Positions 1-9,252 of a DNA stretch of 42,880 nt are shown piece by piece. Position numbers and translations under genes: made by a program. This DNA comes from CAZMXS01 sp964570325. Its GTDB lineage: Bacteria; Verrucomicrobiota; Kiritimatiellia; CAIQIC01; CAZMXS01. The notes below the pieces were generated by a model. That model was not told where the DNA came from. It worked only from the letters and a program-made list of their open reading frames with translations, and ran no database searches. The stretch is from assembly GCA_964570325.1 (NCBI GenBank), contig CAZMXS010000040.1:1-42880 (forward strand), in the 5' to 3' direction. Position 1 is the first letter of the stretch, and every line of letters starts with the position of its first letter.

Positions 1-347
1 GCGGCGGGAGCGGGGTGGCCGGCGGAGGCCCGCCGCTCGTCACGCGCGCCGTTCAGGCCCGCGTGACCGACTCCGGCGGTGCAGCCGGAGGCGGAAGCTG
101 AGCGAGCGGCCAGCGAGCGAAGCACAATCGGCGCGGCCCCGCGCCGTCCTTGCTCCGCGCCGCGTCCAGCGGCAAGGTATAGAAGCAAAGCGCGTCAACG
201 CTGCGGGTAGGGACGTTGATTCAGTGGCTGCAGTCTACTTTACTCGTCACCCAATACGGAGGTTCTCACGAGGTTCAAGAGACACCGCGAATTTTTTAAT
301 TTTCCGCGAGGATTGACCACGGGGCAGGGAAGCAAAATCGAAAAAAA
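1..347. other. intergenic stretch, no gene supported
   Basis: No convincing gene is seen on either strand. One plus-strand frame stays open from the window edge to about 312, but its translation is rich in arginine, alanine and serine with no recognisable motif, as expected by chance at this GC content. The first 180 bases are very GC-rich. Base composition becomes AT-richer from about 230 towards the tRNA. The tail of a gene beginning outside the window cannot be excluded for the first few dozen bases. Confidence 0.5.
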
Positions 348-439
348 TGGCGGAGAGGGAGGGATTCGAACCCCCGGTCCCCCGTTAGGGGGACACACGC
401 TCTCCAGGCGTGCCCAATCAACCGCTCTGGCACCTCTCC
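348..439 (-). tRNA. tRNA-Ser (anticodon GGA)
   Basis: Read on the minus strand, the 7-bp acceptor stem pairs GGAGAGG (433-439) with CCTCTCC (352-358). The discriminator base is G, and a CCA end is encoded at 348-350. The anticodon stem CACGC/GCGTG encloses the loop CTGGAGA, placing anticodon GGA at 403-405, which reads UCC and UCU serine codons. A long variable arm (GTCCCCC, TAAC, GGGGGAC) follows, as expected for a class II serine tRNA. The T loop TTCGAAT is standard. Confidence 0.97.
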
Positions 440-709
440 GCGTCGAACTGCGGCACACGCTATCAATATGCCTGCGGCGGCGCAAGCGGCAACTCGACCG
501 GATAACTCGTCCCCAGCGCAATGCCCAGCCGCACCATGAGCCAGGGGCCGATTCTCCCGGTCTTGACGTGATTTGGCCGGGTTGGGTAGGTTGAATCACA
601 TGATCCGTACGCTGACCATCGGCGGTGCGCTCGTCACGGGAAGTGATGCGCTGCTCCGCCTTCAACATGTGGCCGACGCTACGGCTGAAAGTTAATAAAA
701 CGCACAAGT

Positions 710-1783
710 ATGAAAGTTTGGAGCTATCTGGCGCTGGCGCTGTTCATTGCGCAAACGGAACGTGCACCCGGTATCTCGCCTGGGGTTATGCGACAGTTGG
801 GCGATTCGATCGCCGACACCGTGGAAAAGGTCATGCCGGCGGTGGTGGTGGTGCGAACCGAATCCGTGATCCTGCGGCCCGCGCGCGATCCTCTTTGGGG
901 CGACGTCTATGGCATTCCCGAGAAACTGGCGGGACAGGGTTCAGGGGTCATTATTGACGCCGAGGGTTATGTCTTGACCAGTCAGCATGTAATCGCTGAT
1001 GCGCGACAAGTTGAGGTGGTGCTTAATGACGGCGCCAAGTTTCCCGCTGTAATCGTCGGGCGGGATCGGTTGACCGACTTGGCCGTATTGCGGATTGATG
1101 CTCCCGGTCGGCGCTTCGTTCCGGCGGAGGCGGGCGACTCCGATCGCTTGCGCGTCGGGGAGTTTGTGATTGCCGTTGGTTCTCCATTCAGTCTCGGCAG
1201 TAGTGTGACGGCCGGCATTGTCAGTCAAAAGGGCCGGGCCATTGGCCGGCTGCCCTACGAGGATTTCATCCAGACCGATGCGCCGATCAATCCCGGCAAC
1301 AGCGGCGGGCCGCTGGTGGATGCAGACGGCCGCGTCGTGGGTATTTGCGCGGCGATTCAGACCGCGGGGCCGTTTGCCGGAGGCAACATCGGCATTGGCT
1401 TTGCCGTGCCGGCGAATCTGGCGATGCGCATCGCAGAGTCCATCATCCGGACGGGCGTGGCGGAGCGGCCCTGGCTGGGGATTCAGATGCTAGATATTGC
1501 CGAAGCGCCTGCCGGCCGCTTTCCAGCCGGTGAGCACGGGGTGTTGGTGGGGCGGGTGTTGGACAATACTCCGGCGGCGCGCGGCGGACTCAAGACCGGC
1601 GACATCATTCTCGAGGTTGATGGCCAGGCGGTGACGGCGGGGCGCGAGGTGCAGCGGTTGGTCTTCAAACACCGGATTGGGGAGATCATCAAGCTGCGGG
1701 TGCGCCGCGGCGAGCGGGAGTCGCTTTTCGAGATTGTTTCCGACCGCATGCCGGAACTGGATGGTCCGGTGTTCCAGCAATAG
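710..1783 (+). CDS. htrA: HtrA/Deg-type periplasmic serine protease with one PDZ domain
   Basis: This is a 357-residue trypsin-like protease of the HtrA/DegS/DegP family, which degrades or senses misfolded envelope proteins. A short hydrophobic N-terminus (residues 4-15) suggests export or membrane anchoring. The protease domain spans about 35-245. The catalytic triad is visible: His93 in TSQHVI, Asp123 in LTDLAVL and Ser198 in GNSGGP. A single PDZ domain covers about 255-345 (GVLVGRV, GGLKTGDIILEVDG). With one PDZ domain and this length it is closer to DegS than to two-PDZ DegP. The residue before the histidine is Q, where many family members have N. No clear ribosome binding site precedes the ATG. 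It stands alone upstream of the RND operon, with a 278-base gap to the adaptor gene. Confidence 0.93.
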   Translation: MKVWSYLALALFIAQTERAPGISPGVMRQLGDSIADTVEKVMPAVVVVRTESVILRPARDPLWGDVYGIPEKLAGQGSGVIIDAEGYVLTSQHVIADARQVEVVLNDGAKFPAVIVGRDRLTDLAVLRIDAPGRRFVPAEAGDSDRLRVGEFVIAVGSPFSLGSSVTAGIVSQKGRAIGRLPYEDFIQTDAPINPGNSGGPLVDADGRVVGICAAIQTAGPFAGGNIGIGFAVPANLAMRIAESIIRTGVAERPWLGIQMLDIAEAPAGRFPAGEHGVLVGRVLDNTPAARGGLKTGDIILEVDGQAVTAGREVQRLVFKHRIGEIIKLRVRRGERESLFEIVSDRMPELDGPVFQQ

Positions 1784-1924
1784 CCGGATTATCCCAGGGC
1801 TTATTCCGCGTTCGCCAGGCGCGCCGGCTGGGTCGGGATATTCATGCCGGCCGTCACTGGTTCGGCATTCGGCGCGGGGTCGTTTAGAATCGGTGGCTTA
1901 CGGCAGTTAGCCTTTATTCCTCGA

Positions 1925-1953
1925 TTGACGGGCATCGTCAAAAAAAATATGAA
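1925..1953 (+). promoter_or_regulatory. candidate sigma70-type promoter of the RND efflux operon
   Basis: A TTGACG -35 box (1925-1930) lies exactly 17 bases from a TATGAA -10 box (1948-1953), with an A-run between them. Transcription would start near 1960. This leaves a leader of about 100 bases before the GTG start chosen for the adaptor gene. The -35 box matches 5 of 6 consensus bases and the -10 box 4 of 6. Confidence 0.45.
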
Positions 1954-2061
1954 TTAGATATGTTCCGTCATGAAAAACCGGAAGAAGTCCGCGGCGCTTC
2001 CGGCATACCAACCGTCAACGCGTTTTGGGCTGGGCGCGTGTCAATTGAGGAGGATTATTCG

Positions 2062-3267
2062 GTGTTCGCTTATCATTCATTGAATAACTGCCCGCGGTCC
2101 CGCTTTTCCCGGATCGGGCTGGCGGTCATTGGCCTCGCGGGATGCCTGTACGCGGCGACGGGATGTCACCGGCACAGCGCGCCGGCGGCGGGCGGTGGGG
2201 CGCTGCCGGTCGAAGCCATTACCGTCATCCAGCAGGATGTGCCGCTCATCGGCGAGTTTATTGGCACGACCAAGGGGTTCATTGACGCGCAGATTCACCC
2301 GAAGGTGCAAGGCTATCTGCTGGAGCAGAATTATACGAATGGCACGCTGGTGCGGAAGGATCAGTTGCTGTTCAAGATTGACGCGCGGCAGTTCCAGGCG
2401 AATCTGGACCAGGCGATCGCCCAGTTGAAGAAGGCCCAGGCGGAGTTGGAGAAGAGCAATATTGATGTGGCGCGTTATACACCGCTCAGCCAGCAGGGGG
2501 CGATCAGCCAGCAGGAATTGGACACGGCGGTCCAGCAGCGCCTGGCGAACCAGGCGCAAGTCGAAGCGGCGCAGGCAGCGGTGGATCAGGCGCAGTTGAA
2601 TCTGGGGTGGACCCAGGTGACCGCTCCGATCACGGGAATTGCCGGCATTAACGTCACGCAGATCGGCGACCTGGTCAGCGAGAGTTCGCAATTGACGACG
2701 GTCTCCCAGGTGGACCCGATCAAGGTGCAGTTCCCGATCAGCGAACAACAGTATTTGCGCGTTATCGCGCAGGGGGAGCGCCGCAATGAACTGCAGGATG
2801 AACGGACCCCGATCGAGTTAACTTTGATCCTGGCGGACGGCAGCGTCTATCCCGAAAAGGGCGTGATGACCAGTCTGGATCGGCAGGTGGATGTGAGCAC
2901 AGGCACCATCATGGCGGAAGGGCAATTCCCGAATCCCAAATACTGGCTGCGTCCCGGTCAGTTCGCCAAAGTTCAGTTGCATGGGGGCGTCGCCAAGGGG
3001 GCGTTGTTGGTGCCGCAGCGCGCCGTGATTGAGATCCAGGGAAATTACCAGGTGGCCGTGGTTACGCCGGACAGCAAGGCGGAGTTGCGAACCGTTGTGC
3101 CGGGCCAGCGGGTCGGCGATTTGTGGTTGATCGAGCAGGGTTTGAAACCGGGTGAACGCGTGATCACCGAAGGCATCATGAAACTCAAGGAAGGCATGCC
3201 GGTACAGGTGACGCCGGGCGCCGCGCGGGCCCCGGTCGCAACCAACCAGCCGCCGGCCGCCAACTGA
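2062..3267 (+). CDS. RND efflux periplasmic adaptor (AcrA/MexA-type lipoprotein)
   Basis: This is the membrane-fusion subunit that bridges an inner-membrane RND pump and an outer-membrane channel. The GTG at 2062 is chosen as start because GAGGAGGA at 2047-2054 is an ideal ribosome binding site. It gives 401 residues, close to E. coli AcrA. An in-frame ATG at 1960 would add 34 residues without a binding site and sits at the predicted transcription start. A hydrophobic signal with cysteines in lipobox-like contexts (LAGC, about 25-28, or AATGC, 31-35) suggests lipidation. Lipoyl half-motifs flank an alpha-hairpin (about 110-185), followed by beta-barrel and membrane-proximal domains. The pump gene begins 13 bases downstream. 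Confidence 0.93.
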   Translation: MFAYHSLNNCPRSRFSRIGLAVIGLAGCLYAATGCHRHSAPAAGGGALPVEAITVIQQDVPLIGEFIGTTKGFIDAQIHPKVQGYLLEQNYTNGTLVRKDQLLFKIDARQFQANLDQAIAQLKKAQAELEKSNIDVARYTPLSQQGAISQQELDTAVQQRLANQAQVEAAQAAVDQAQLNLGWTQVTAPITGIAGINVTQIGDLVSESSQLTTVSQVDPIKVQFPISEQQYLRVIAQGERRNELQDERTPIELTLILADGSVYPEKGVMTSLDRQVDVSTGTIMAEGQFPNPKYWLRPGQFAKVQLHGGVAKGALLVPQRAVIEIQGNYQVAVVTPDSKAELRTVVPGQRVGDLWLIEQGLKPGERVITEGIMKLKEGMPVQVTPGAARAPVATNQPPAAN

Positions 3268-3280
3268 ACGGAAGACGCGC

Positions 3281-6200
3281 ATGGCCAAGTTTTTTATCAA
3301 TCGTCCGATCGTGGCCATGGTGATCTCGATCATCATGGTGATCCTGGGTGGGGTGGCCGTTTCCAGCCTGCCGGTCGCGCAATTCCCGGATATCGCTCCG
3401 CCGGAAATCCAGTTGTCCGCCACTTATATTGGGGCTGACGCGCTGACCGTGGAACAATCGGTTGCCACGCCGATCGAGCAGCAGATCAGCGGCGTAGACA
3501 ACATGGAGTACATGTATTCGATCAATTCCAGCGCCGGCCAGCTTTCGCTCAATGTGGATTTCGAGGTGGGCACAGTCCCCAATACCGACCAAATTCTGAC
3601 GCAGATGCGTTATCTGCAGGCGGAGTCGCAACTGCCGACAGATGTGCGCAATTTCGGCGTAACGATCCGCAAAGCCACCCACAACCCCCTGGCGCTGTTC
3701 TCGCTCTATTCGCCCAAGGGTACCTACGACGCCAAGTTTCTCTCCAATTATGCGTTCATCAACATCAATGATCCGATGTCGCGTGTTCCGGGCATTGGGC
3801 AGGTGCAGATTTTCGGCGCGGGCCAGTATGCGATGCGGTTCTGGGTCAAGCCGGACACGCTGGCCAAGCTGGGCGTGACGGTCAACGAGATTATCAACGC
3901 GATCAACGCGCAGAACACCGTCAATCCCGCTGGCCAAATCGGTTCCGAGCCCGTGCCGCCGGGGCAGGAGTTCACCTACACTGTCCGGGCCCAGGGCCGG
4001 TTGCAATCGGAGGAGGAGTTTGGCGACATCATTATCCGCGCCAACACGGACGGCTCGGTTGTCCGGCTCCGGGATGTCGCGCGGATTGAGCTGGGGTCGC
4101 AGACGTATAATATCATCGGCCGCTACAACGCCCGGCCGGCGGCGATTGTCGCGGTGTATCAGTTGCCGGGCGCCAACGCGATCGCCACGATTGACGCCGC
4201 CAAGAAGTTGATGGAGAACCTGAAGGAACAGTTCCCCCAGGATATGGATTACGAGGTTTCGCTCGACACCACGCTGGCGGTGCGGGCCGGCATCCATGAC
4301 ATTGTCAAAACGCTGTTTGAAGCCATGGCCCTGGTGCTGATCGTCGTCTTCATTTTCCTTCAAAACTGGCGCGCCACACTGATTCCAATGCTGGCCGTTC
4401 CGGTGTCGCTGGTGGGCACGTTCATGGTGTTCCCGTTGTTTGGTTTTTCGGTCAACACACTCTCGCTATTCGGTTTGGTGCTCGCCATCGGGTTGGTGGT
4501 GGATGACGCCATCGTGGTGGTCGAGGCGGTCGAACACCATATCGAGGAAGGAATGACGCCCAAGGAGGCGACCCTGAAGGCGATGGAGGAGGTCTCCAGT
4601 CCGGTGATCGCGATCGCCTTGATCCTCGCGGCGGTGTTCATTCCCACCGCGTTCATCCCCGGCATCACCGGCCGGCTATACCAGCAGTTCGCCGTGACGA
4701 TCGCCATTTCGGTGATCATTTCCGCTTTCAATGCCCTGACGCTCAGCCCGGCGCTCTCCGCGTTGCTGTTGCGGCCGCGCCGGCCCGCGCGGGGACCGTT
4801 GGGCTTGTTCTTCAAATGGTTCAACCGGGTGTTTGAGCGCGCGACGGACGGCTATGTTTCCGTTTGCGGGCATGCCATCCGCAAGGCGATGATTGCGCTG
4901 ATCCTGCTGGGGGGCATGGCCGCCCTGGCCGGCAAACTCGGGATCACTATCCCGTCCGGATTCCTTCCGGAAGAGGACCAAGGCTATTTCTTCATGAACG
5001 TCCAGCTTCCGGCAGCCGCCTCGCTCCAACGTACCGATGCGGTCTGCCGGCAGGTGGAGGAAATCCTGGCCCAGACGCCGGGCGTGGCCAGTTACAACAC
5101 CGTCGTGGGCTTCAGCCTGTTGAGCTCGGTTAACAACACCTACAGCGGCTTTTTCTTCGTCACGCTCAAGCCGTGGGAGGAGCGCGACCCGCAGGGATTG
5201 ACCGCGGATGTGATCCAGCAGCGGCTCAATCATCGCTTGGCGGCGCTGCCGCAGGGGTTGGCATTTGCCTTTGCGCCGCCGGCGATTCCCGGCGTCGGTA
5301 CGTCGGGCGGCATTACGATGATGCTGCAGGACCGGGCCGGCAAAGACGTCCCGTTTCTGGCGCAAAACACGCAAAAGTTTCTCGCTGCCATTCGCCAGCG
5401 GCCGGAGTTCGCGCAAGTGGTCACGACCTTTATTCCCAATGTTCCGCAATTGTATGCGCAGGTGGATCGCGACAAGGTCATGAAGCAGGGGATTGATCTG
5501 ACATCCGTATTCCGGACGCTGCAGGCCTTCATGGGCGGCGCGTTTATCAACTATTTCAACCGGTTTGGCCGGGTCTGGCAGGTTTATATCCAGGCCGAGG
5601 GCGATTACCGGCGCGACCCGGAGCAAGTCGGCCAGTTCTACGTCCGCAACGCCCAGGGACAGAACGTGCCGCTATCCGCGCTGGTGACCATGGTGCCCAC
5701 CAACGGTCCCGAATTCACCATCCGTTTTAACGAGTTCCGTTCCGCCCAGTTGATTGGCACGCTCAATCCGGGCTACAGCTCCGCGCAGGGTATGAAGGCG
5801 CTGGAGGAAGTGTTCCATGAAACCATGCCGCGCGAGATGGGCTTCGATTATTTCGGCATGTCATACCAGCAAAAAGCGGCGGCCGAGGGCATCCCCCCGT
5901 CGGTAATTTTCGGCTTTTCCCTGCTGATGGTGTTCCTGATCCTGGCCGCTCAGTATGAAAGCTGGAGCCTGCCGTTCAGCGTCCTGCTTGGCACGCCCAT
6001 TGCCGTGATGGGCGCGTTTGCCGGCCTGTGGCTGCTGCGGTTGGAAAACAATATCTATGCACAGATCGGGCTGGTAATGCTCATCGGCTTGGCGGCGAAG
6101 AACGCCATTCTGATCGTCGAATTCGCCCGTATGGAGCATGAGCGCGGTCGTGATCTTGCCGAGGCCGCGCTGGCGGCGGCGCGCCTGCGCTTGCGCCCGA

Positions 6201-6442
6201 TCTTGATGACAGCGTTCGCGTTCATCATGGGGGTGATCCCGCTGGTGGTGGCGCAGGGTTCCGGCGCCATTGCGCGGCGGATTCTGGGAACGGCGGTGAT
6301 GGGCGGTATGCTGGCGGCTTCGCTGATCGCGATCTTCCTGATCCCGGTGCTCTTCTGCGTCGTGGAACGTTGGAGCCGGCGCGGTCAGCCGCCGGCGGAG
6401 TCCGGCGCCGTGCCGGCGGTGGAAGGAGGGGCGCGCGAATGA
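3281..6442 (+). CDS. RND-family inner-membrane efflux pump (AcrB/HAE1 type)
   Basis: This is a full-length 1,053-residue proton-driven multidrug exporter of the hydrophobe/amphiphile efflux-1 family. The N-terminus (FFINRPIVAMV) is the typical start of transmembrane helix 1. The proton-relay residues are present: Asp408 and Asp409 in GLVVDDAIVV of helix 4, and Lys940 in GLAAKNAILIVEFA of helix 10, matching AcrB D407/D408/K940. Two large periplasmic loops lie between helices 1-2 and 7-8. The gene sits between its adaptor and its outer-membrane channel and overlaps the latter by four bases (ATGA), so the three form one operon. Substrates cannot be told from sequence. No regulator gene is adjacent. 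Confidence 0.97.
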   Translation: MAKFFINRPIVAMVISIIMVILGGVAVSSLPVAQFPDIAPPEIQLSATYIGADALTVEQSVATPIEQQISGVDNMEYMYSINSSAGQLSLNVDFEVGTVPNTDQILTQMRYLQAESQLPTDVRNFGVTIRKATHNPLALFSLYSPKGTYDAKFLSNYAFININDPMSRVPGIGQVQIFGAGQYAMRFWVKPDTLAKLGVTVNEIINAINAQNTVNPAGQIGSEPVPPGQEFTYTVRAQGRLQSEEEFGDIIIRANTDGSVVRLRDVARIELGSQTYNIIGRYNARPAAIVAVYQLPGANAIATIDAAKKLMENLKEQFPQDMDYEVSLDTTLAVRAGIHDIVKTLFEAMALVLIVVFIFLQNWRATLIPMLAVPVSLVGTFMVFPLFGFSVNTLSLFGLVLAIGLVVDDAIVVVEAVEHHIEEGMTPKEATLKAMEEVSSPVIAIALILAAVFIPTAFIPGITGRLYQQFAVTIAISVIISAFNALTLSPALSALLLRPRRPARGPLGLFFKWFNRVFERATDGYVSVCGHAIRKAMIALILLGGMAALAGKLGITIPSGFLPEEDQGYFFMNVQLPAAASLQRTDAVCRQVEEILAQTPGVASYNTVVGFSLLSSVNNTYSGFFFVTLKPWEERDPQGLTADVIQQRLNHRLAALPQGLAFAFAPPAIPGVGTSGGITMMLQDRAGKDVPFLAQNTQKFLAAIRQRPEFAQVVTTFIPNVPQLYAQVDRDKVMKQGIDLTSVFRTLQAFMGGAFINYFNRFGRVWQVYIQAEGDYRRDPEQVGQFYVRNAQGQNVPLSALVTMVPTNGPEFTIRFNEFRSAQLIGTLNPGYSSAQGMKALEEVFHETMPREMGFDYFGMSYQQKAAAEGIPPSVIFGFSLLMVFLILAAQYESWSLPFSVLLGTPIAVMGAFAGLWLLRLENNIYAQIGLVMLIGLAAKNAILIVEFARMEHERGRDLAEAALAAARLRLRPILMTAFAFIMGVIPLVVAQGSGAIARRILGTAVMGGMLAASLIAIFLIPVLFCVVERWSRRGQPPAESGAVPAVEGGARE

Positions 6443-7869
6443 AACGCTGCCGCTTCATCGCATGGTTGGCGCCGCTGCTCCTGCTCGGCGGCTGTATGGT
6501 CGGGCCCGATTACCGGCGCCCGGCGCTGGATGTGCCGACGAGTTTCCGCGACGAGCAGTTCCAAGCGACCAATTCGCTGGCCGAATTGGCTTGGTGGACC
6601 CTTTATCAGGATGCAACCCTGCAAGATCTCATCCGGGCGGCGCTGACGAATAACTACGACGTGCGCATCGCCGCCGCCCGCCTGGAGCAGGCGGACGCCT
6701 ATCTTATGCAAAGCCGGTCGCAGTTGTTCCCGCAAGCCGGTTATGAGGGTGTGGGCGCGCGCGGCAAGAATTCATTCCTCGGCAACCCGACCGTTGCCGA
6801 GGGGTTGACTCAATCCTCGTTCCTTGGCGCGCTGAATGCGACCTGGGAGCTTGATTTCTGGGGCCGCATCCGCCGCCTTAACGAGTCGGCGCGCGCGCAA
6901 TACCTGGCCAGTGTCGAAGGCCAGCGTGCGGTTGTCCTGGCGTTGGTCGGCCAGGTGGCGCAGGCGTATTTCGAATTACTGGAACTGGACATGGAGCAGG
7001 AGATCGCCAGGCGTACGGTGAAGTCCTTTCAGGAGAGCCTCCGAATTTTCACGGAGAAGTATGAAGGCGGCGTGGCATCGAGGCTCGACACGGCGCGAGC
7101 TGAAGCCGCGCTGGCACAGGCCGCCGCGTCCATTCCAAACCTGGAACGTCAGATTGCCGACAAGGAAAACCAGATCAATGTGCTCCTGGGTCGCAATCCC
7201 GCTCCGGTTGCGCGCCAGAGCCAGTTGTTGAAGCAGGTGGTGCCGCCCGAAGTGCCGGTAGGCTTGCCGGCGGCCTTGCTGGAGCGCCGGCCGGATATTC
7301 GCCAGGCCGAACAGAATCTGCGGGCCGCCAATGCGCAGATTGGCGCGGCGGTCGGTGATTTCTTTCCGAAAATCGGCCTTACCGCGCTGTTTGGCGGAAT
7401 TAGCAAGGAGTTGTCTGATATCACTTCCGGCGACGCCGGAACCTGGTCGCTCGGCGGTAATTTCACCGGTCCGATCTTCCAGGGTGGGCGGCTGCGCGGC
7501 CAGTATCGGCAAGCCGTGGCGGCGGCCGAAGAGGCTCGCCTGCGTTACCAGCAGACGGCCTTGAACGCTTTCCAGGAAGTAGCCAGCTTGTTGATCGCCC
7601 GGCAGAAATATGAGGAAATCCGCCAGCAACAGGAGCGCGCGGTCAAGGCCCTGCAGGAGGCGGTCAATGTCTCGTTGACGCGCTACCAGTATGGCAAGGC
7701 CAATTATTACGAAGTTCTCGAAGCGCAACAGCAGTTATTCCCGGCCGAGAACTCGCTGGCCCGCACCGAACTCAATCAACTGGTGGTAGTGGTTCAGCTA
7801 TATAAAGCGCTAGGCGGCGGCTGGGAGCCAGTGGACACGAACTGCGTCTCAAGCGCAAGTCCGGAGTGA
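6439..7869 (+). CDS. outer-membrane efflux lipoprotein (OprM/NodT-type TolC family)
   Basis: This 476-residue outer-membrane factor forms the exit duct of the RND pump. The start at 6439 is fixed by the ATGA overlap with the pump stop and by GGAGGGG just upstream (6425-6431). The signal peptide ends in a clear lipobox LLLGGC with Cys19, followed by the family signature MVGPDYRRP. Two homologous alpha-helical halves (about 60-265 and 270-460) fit the two structural repeats of TolC-like proteins, including LERRPDIRQAEQNLRAAN and GPIFQGGRLRGQ motifs. Translation is probably coupled to the pump gene. Confidence 0.96.
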   Translation: MKRCRFIAWLAPLLLLGGCMVGPDYRRPALDVPTSFRDEQFQATNSLAELAWWTLYQDATLQDLIRAALTNNYDVRIAAARLEQADAYLMQSRSQLFPQAGYEGVGARGKNSFLGNPTVAEGLTQSSFLGALNATWELDFWGRIRRLNESARAQYLASVEGQRAVVLALVGQVAQAYFELLELDMEQEIARRTVKSFQESLRIFTEKYEGGVASRLDTARAEAALAQAAASIPNLERQIADKENQINVLLGRNPAPVARQSQLLKQVVPPEVPVGLPAALLERRPDIRQAEQNLRAANAQIGAAVGDFFPKIGLTALFGGISKELSDITSGDAGTWSLGGNFTGPIFQGGRLRGQYRQAVAAAEEARLRYQQTALNAFQEVASLLIARQKYEEIRQQQERAVKALQEAVNVSLTRYQYGKANYYEVLEAQQQLFPAENSLARTELNQLVVVVQLYKALGGGWEPVDTNCVSSASPE

Positions 7870-8021
7870 AAACGGCCCAACATCCTATCGGAGCACGGGC
7901 ATCCTGCCTACGTTCATTACTTTGCTTTCCTTTTCCCTGCAGGCGGCGCGCCGGGGCGCCATCTGCATCATCAAGCGCAAAACAAGCCGGATTTGTTGCG
8001 GAAAGCGATAGGAATTGAAGG

Positions 8022-9248
8022 ATGAAGATACTCGCTGCCGTTTTGGGTGGCTCAATCGTTGCGTTGATGGCCCGCGCCGCCGAATATGAGGAGCCGCCCG
8101 TCCTGCGCGCCAATCAGTTGGCGCCGCCCGAATTGCTGGCGGGTCCGGACTGGCGGGTGGACGAGCGCGTGCCGATCGAGGGCTATTTGGCGCTATTCAC
8201 GATCCGTTCCGCCCATGGCGATGTGCCGGCGCACGGCCGCCGGATGTTGGATGTGCGCGTGATGGAACAGGCGGCCATTGCCAAGCTGGCCAAAATCAGC
8301 ACGGGTGACGCGTTTGCCAATGCGTTGAAGGATTCCGCCGGAGCCACTGTGGACACTTTCCGACAGGCCGTCACCAATCCCGTTGAAACTGCAAAGAATA
8401 TCCCATCGGGCGTCGGACGATTCTTCATGGGGGTGGGCAAGGGAATTGGCCGGGTCGCGCAAGGAGTGGCGGACTCATTCAATGGCCAGGATGAGCGAAC
8501 GGCCACGGACAAGGCAGCGGACGCGGGTGAAGGTTTGAAGAACGCGATCGGGTATAACCGGGCGCGTCGTCAGCTTGCCCGCGAGTTGGGAGTGGATCCA
8601 TACACCACCAATCCCGTGCTGGACAGCCAACTGGAACGAATCGCCCGGGCGGTCTTTTTCGGGGGGCTGGCCGTTGACCTGACAATCGGCGCGGTCGCCA
8701 AACCGTTATCTTACAGTCAGGCGGTAATCAACATGGCATGGGATTTGCCGCCGGCGGATTTGAACGAGCAGAATCTAAAGAAGCTGCTGGCTCTGGGCGC
8801 ATCGGAGGAAACGGCGCGCGCCTTTCAGCGCAATCGCAATTATTCGCTGACAATGCAAACGGATCTGGTTGAATTGCTGGCTGGGATGCCCGCCCTCAAA
8901 GGGCGCGCCAAAATCATCGCGCAGGCGGTGAATGCCGCTTCGGAGGACGAGGCCCGGTATGTGCTTGGGGCAGTGGGCATGCTGCGCCGGTATCATGAAG
9001 CGGTGGCGCCGCTCACGGCACTGGATGTGCCCTCGTCATTGCCGGTGGGCGTGCGGCCGGACGGGGGCTGGGTCTATCCGGCAGCGGTGGATTGGTTGCC
9101 GTGGACCCAGGACGTTGCGCAACGCGTTGCCGAGTCTCCAACCAAGGGGCGGCCTCATTTCCTTTACCTGATGGGGCGCGCGACCCCGCTGGCAAGGAAG
9201 CGTTTTACCGAAGCCGGCTGGACGGTGCATGAGAACTTCCAGCCATAA
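8022..9248 (+). CDS. uncharacterised exported protein
   Basis: The 408-residue product has a good signal peptide (hydrophobic residues 3-17, ARA cleavage site near 19-20). No catalytic motif is recognised. A pattern of VDERVPIEGYLALFTIRS near 45-62, a glycine-rich helix segment (GVGRFFMGVGKGIGRVAQGV, about 130-149) and NRARRQLARELGVDPYTTNP (about 183-202) resembles unannotated proteobacterial exported proteins as I remember them; this is recollection, not a search result. The C-terminus ends in a compact module (about 360-408). A GAAGG binding site lies immediately before ATG 8022. The gene follows the efflux operon by 152 bases and converges with the minus-strand gene 9253-10161. No function is proposed. 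Confidence 0.8.
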   Translation: MKILAAVLGGSIVALMARAAEYEEPPVLRANQLAPPELLAGPDWRVDERVPIEGYLALFTIRSAHGDVPAHGRRMLDVRVMEQAAIAKLAKISTGDAFANALKDSAGATVDTFRQAVTNPVETAKNIPSGVGRFFMGVGKGIGRVAQGVADSFNGQDERTATDKAADAGEGLKNAIGYNRARRQLARELGVDPYTTNPVLDSQLERIARAVFFGGLAVDLTIGAVAKPLSYSQAVINMAWDLPPADLNEQNLKKLLALGASEETARAFQRNRNYSLTMQTDLVELLAGMPALKGRAKIIAQAVNAASEDEARYVLGAVGMLRRYHEAVAPLTALDVPSSLPVGVRPDGGWVYPAAVDWLPWTQDVAQRVAESPTKGRPHFLYLMGRATPLARKRFTEAGWTVHENFQP

Positions 9249-9252
9249 AGGT

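Noticed and set aside
1960..2061. Upstream ATG start for the RND adaptor
   Set aside because: It has no binding site and coincides with the predicted transcription start, while GTG 2062 has an ideal binding site and gives normal family length.
3185..4363. Minus-strand open frame across the adaptor-pump junction
   Set aside because: It lies opposite two clear RND genes and has no recognisable motif.
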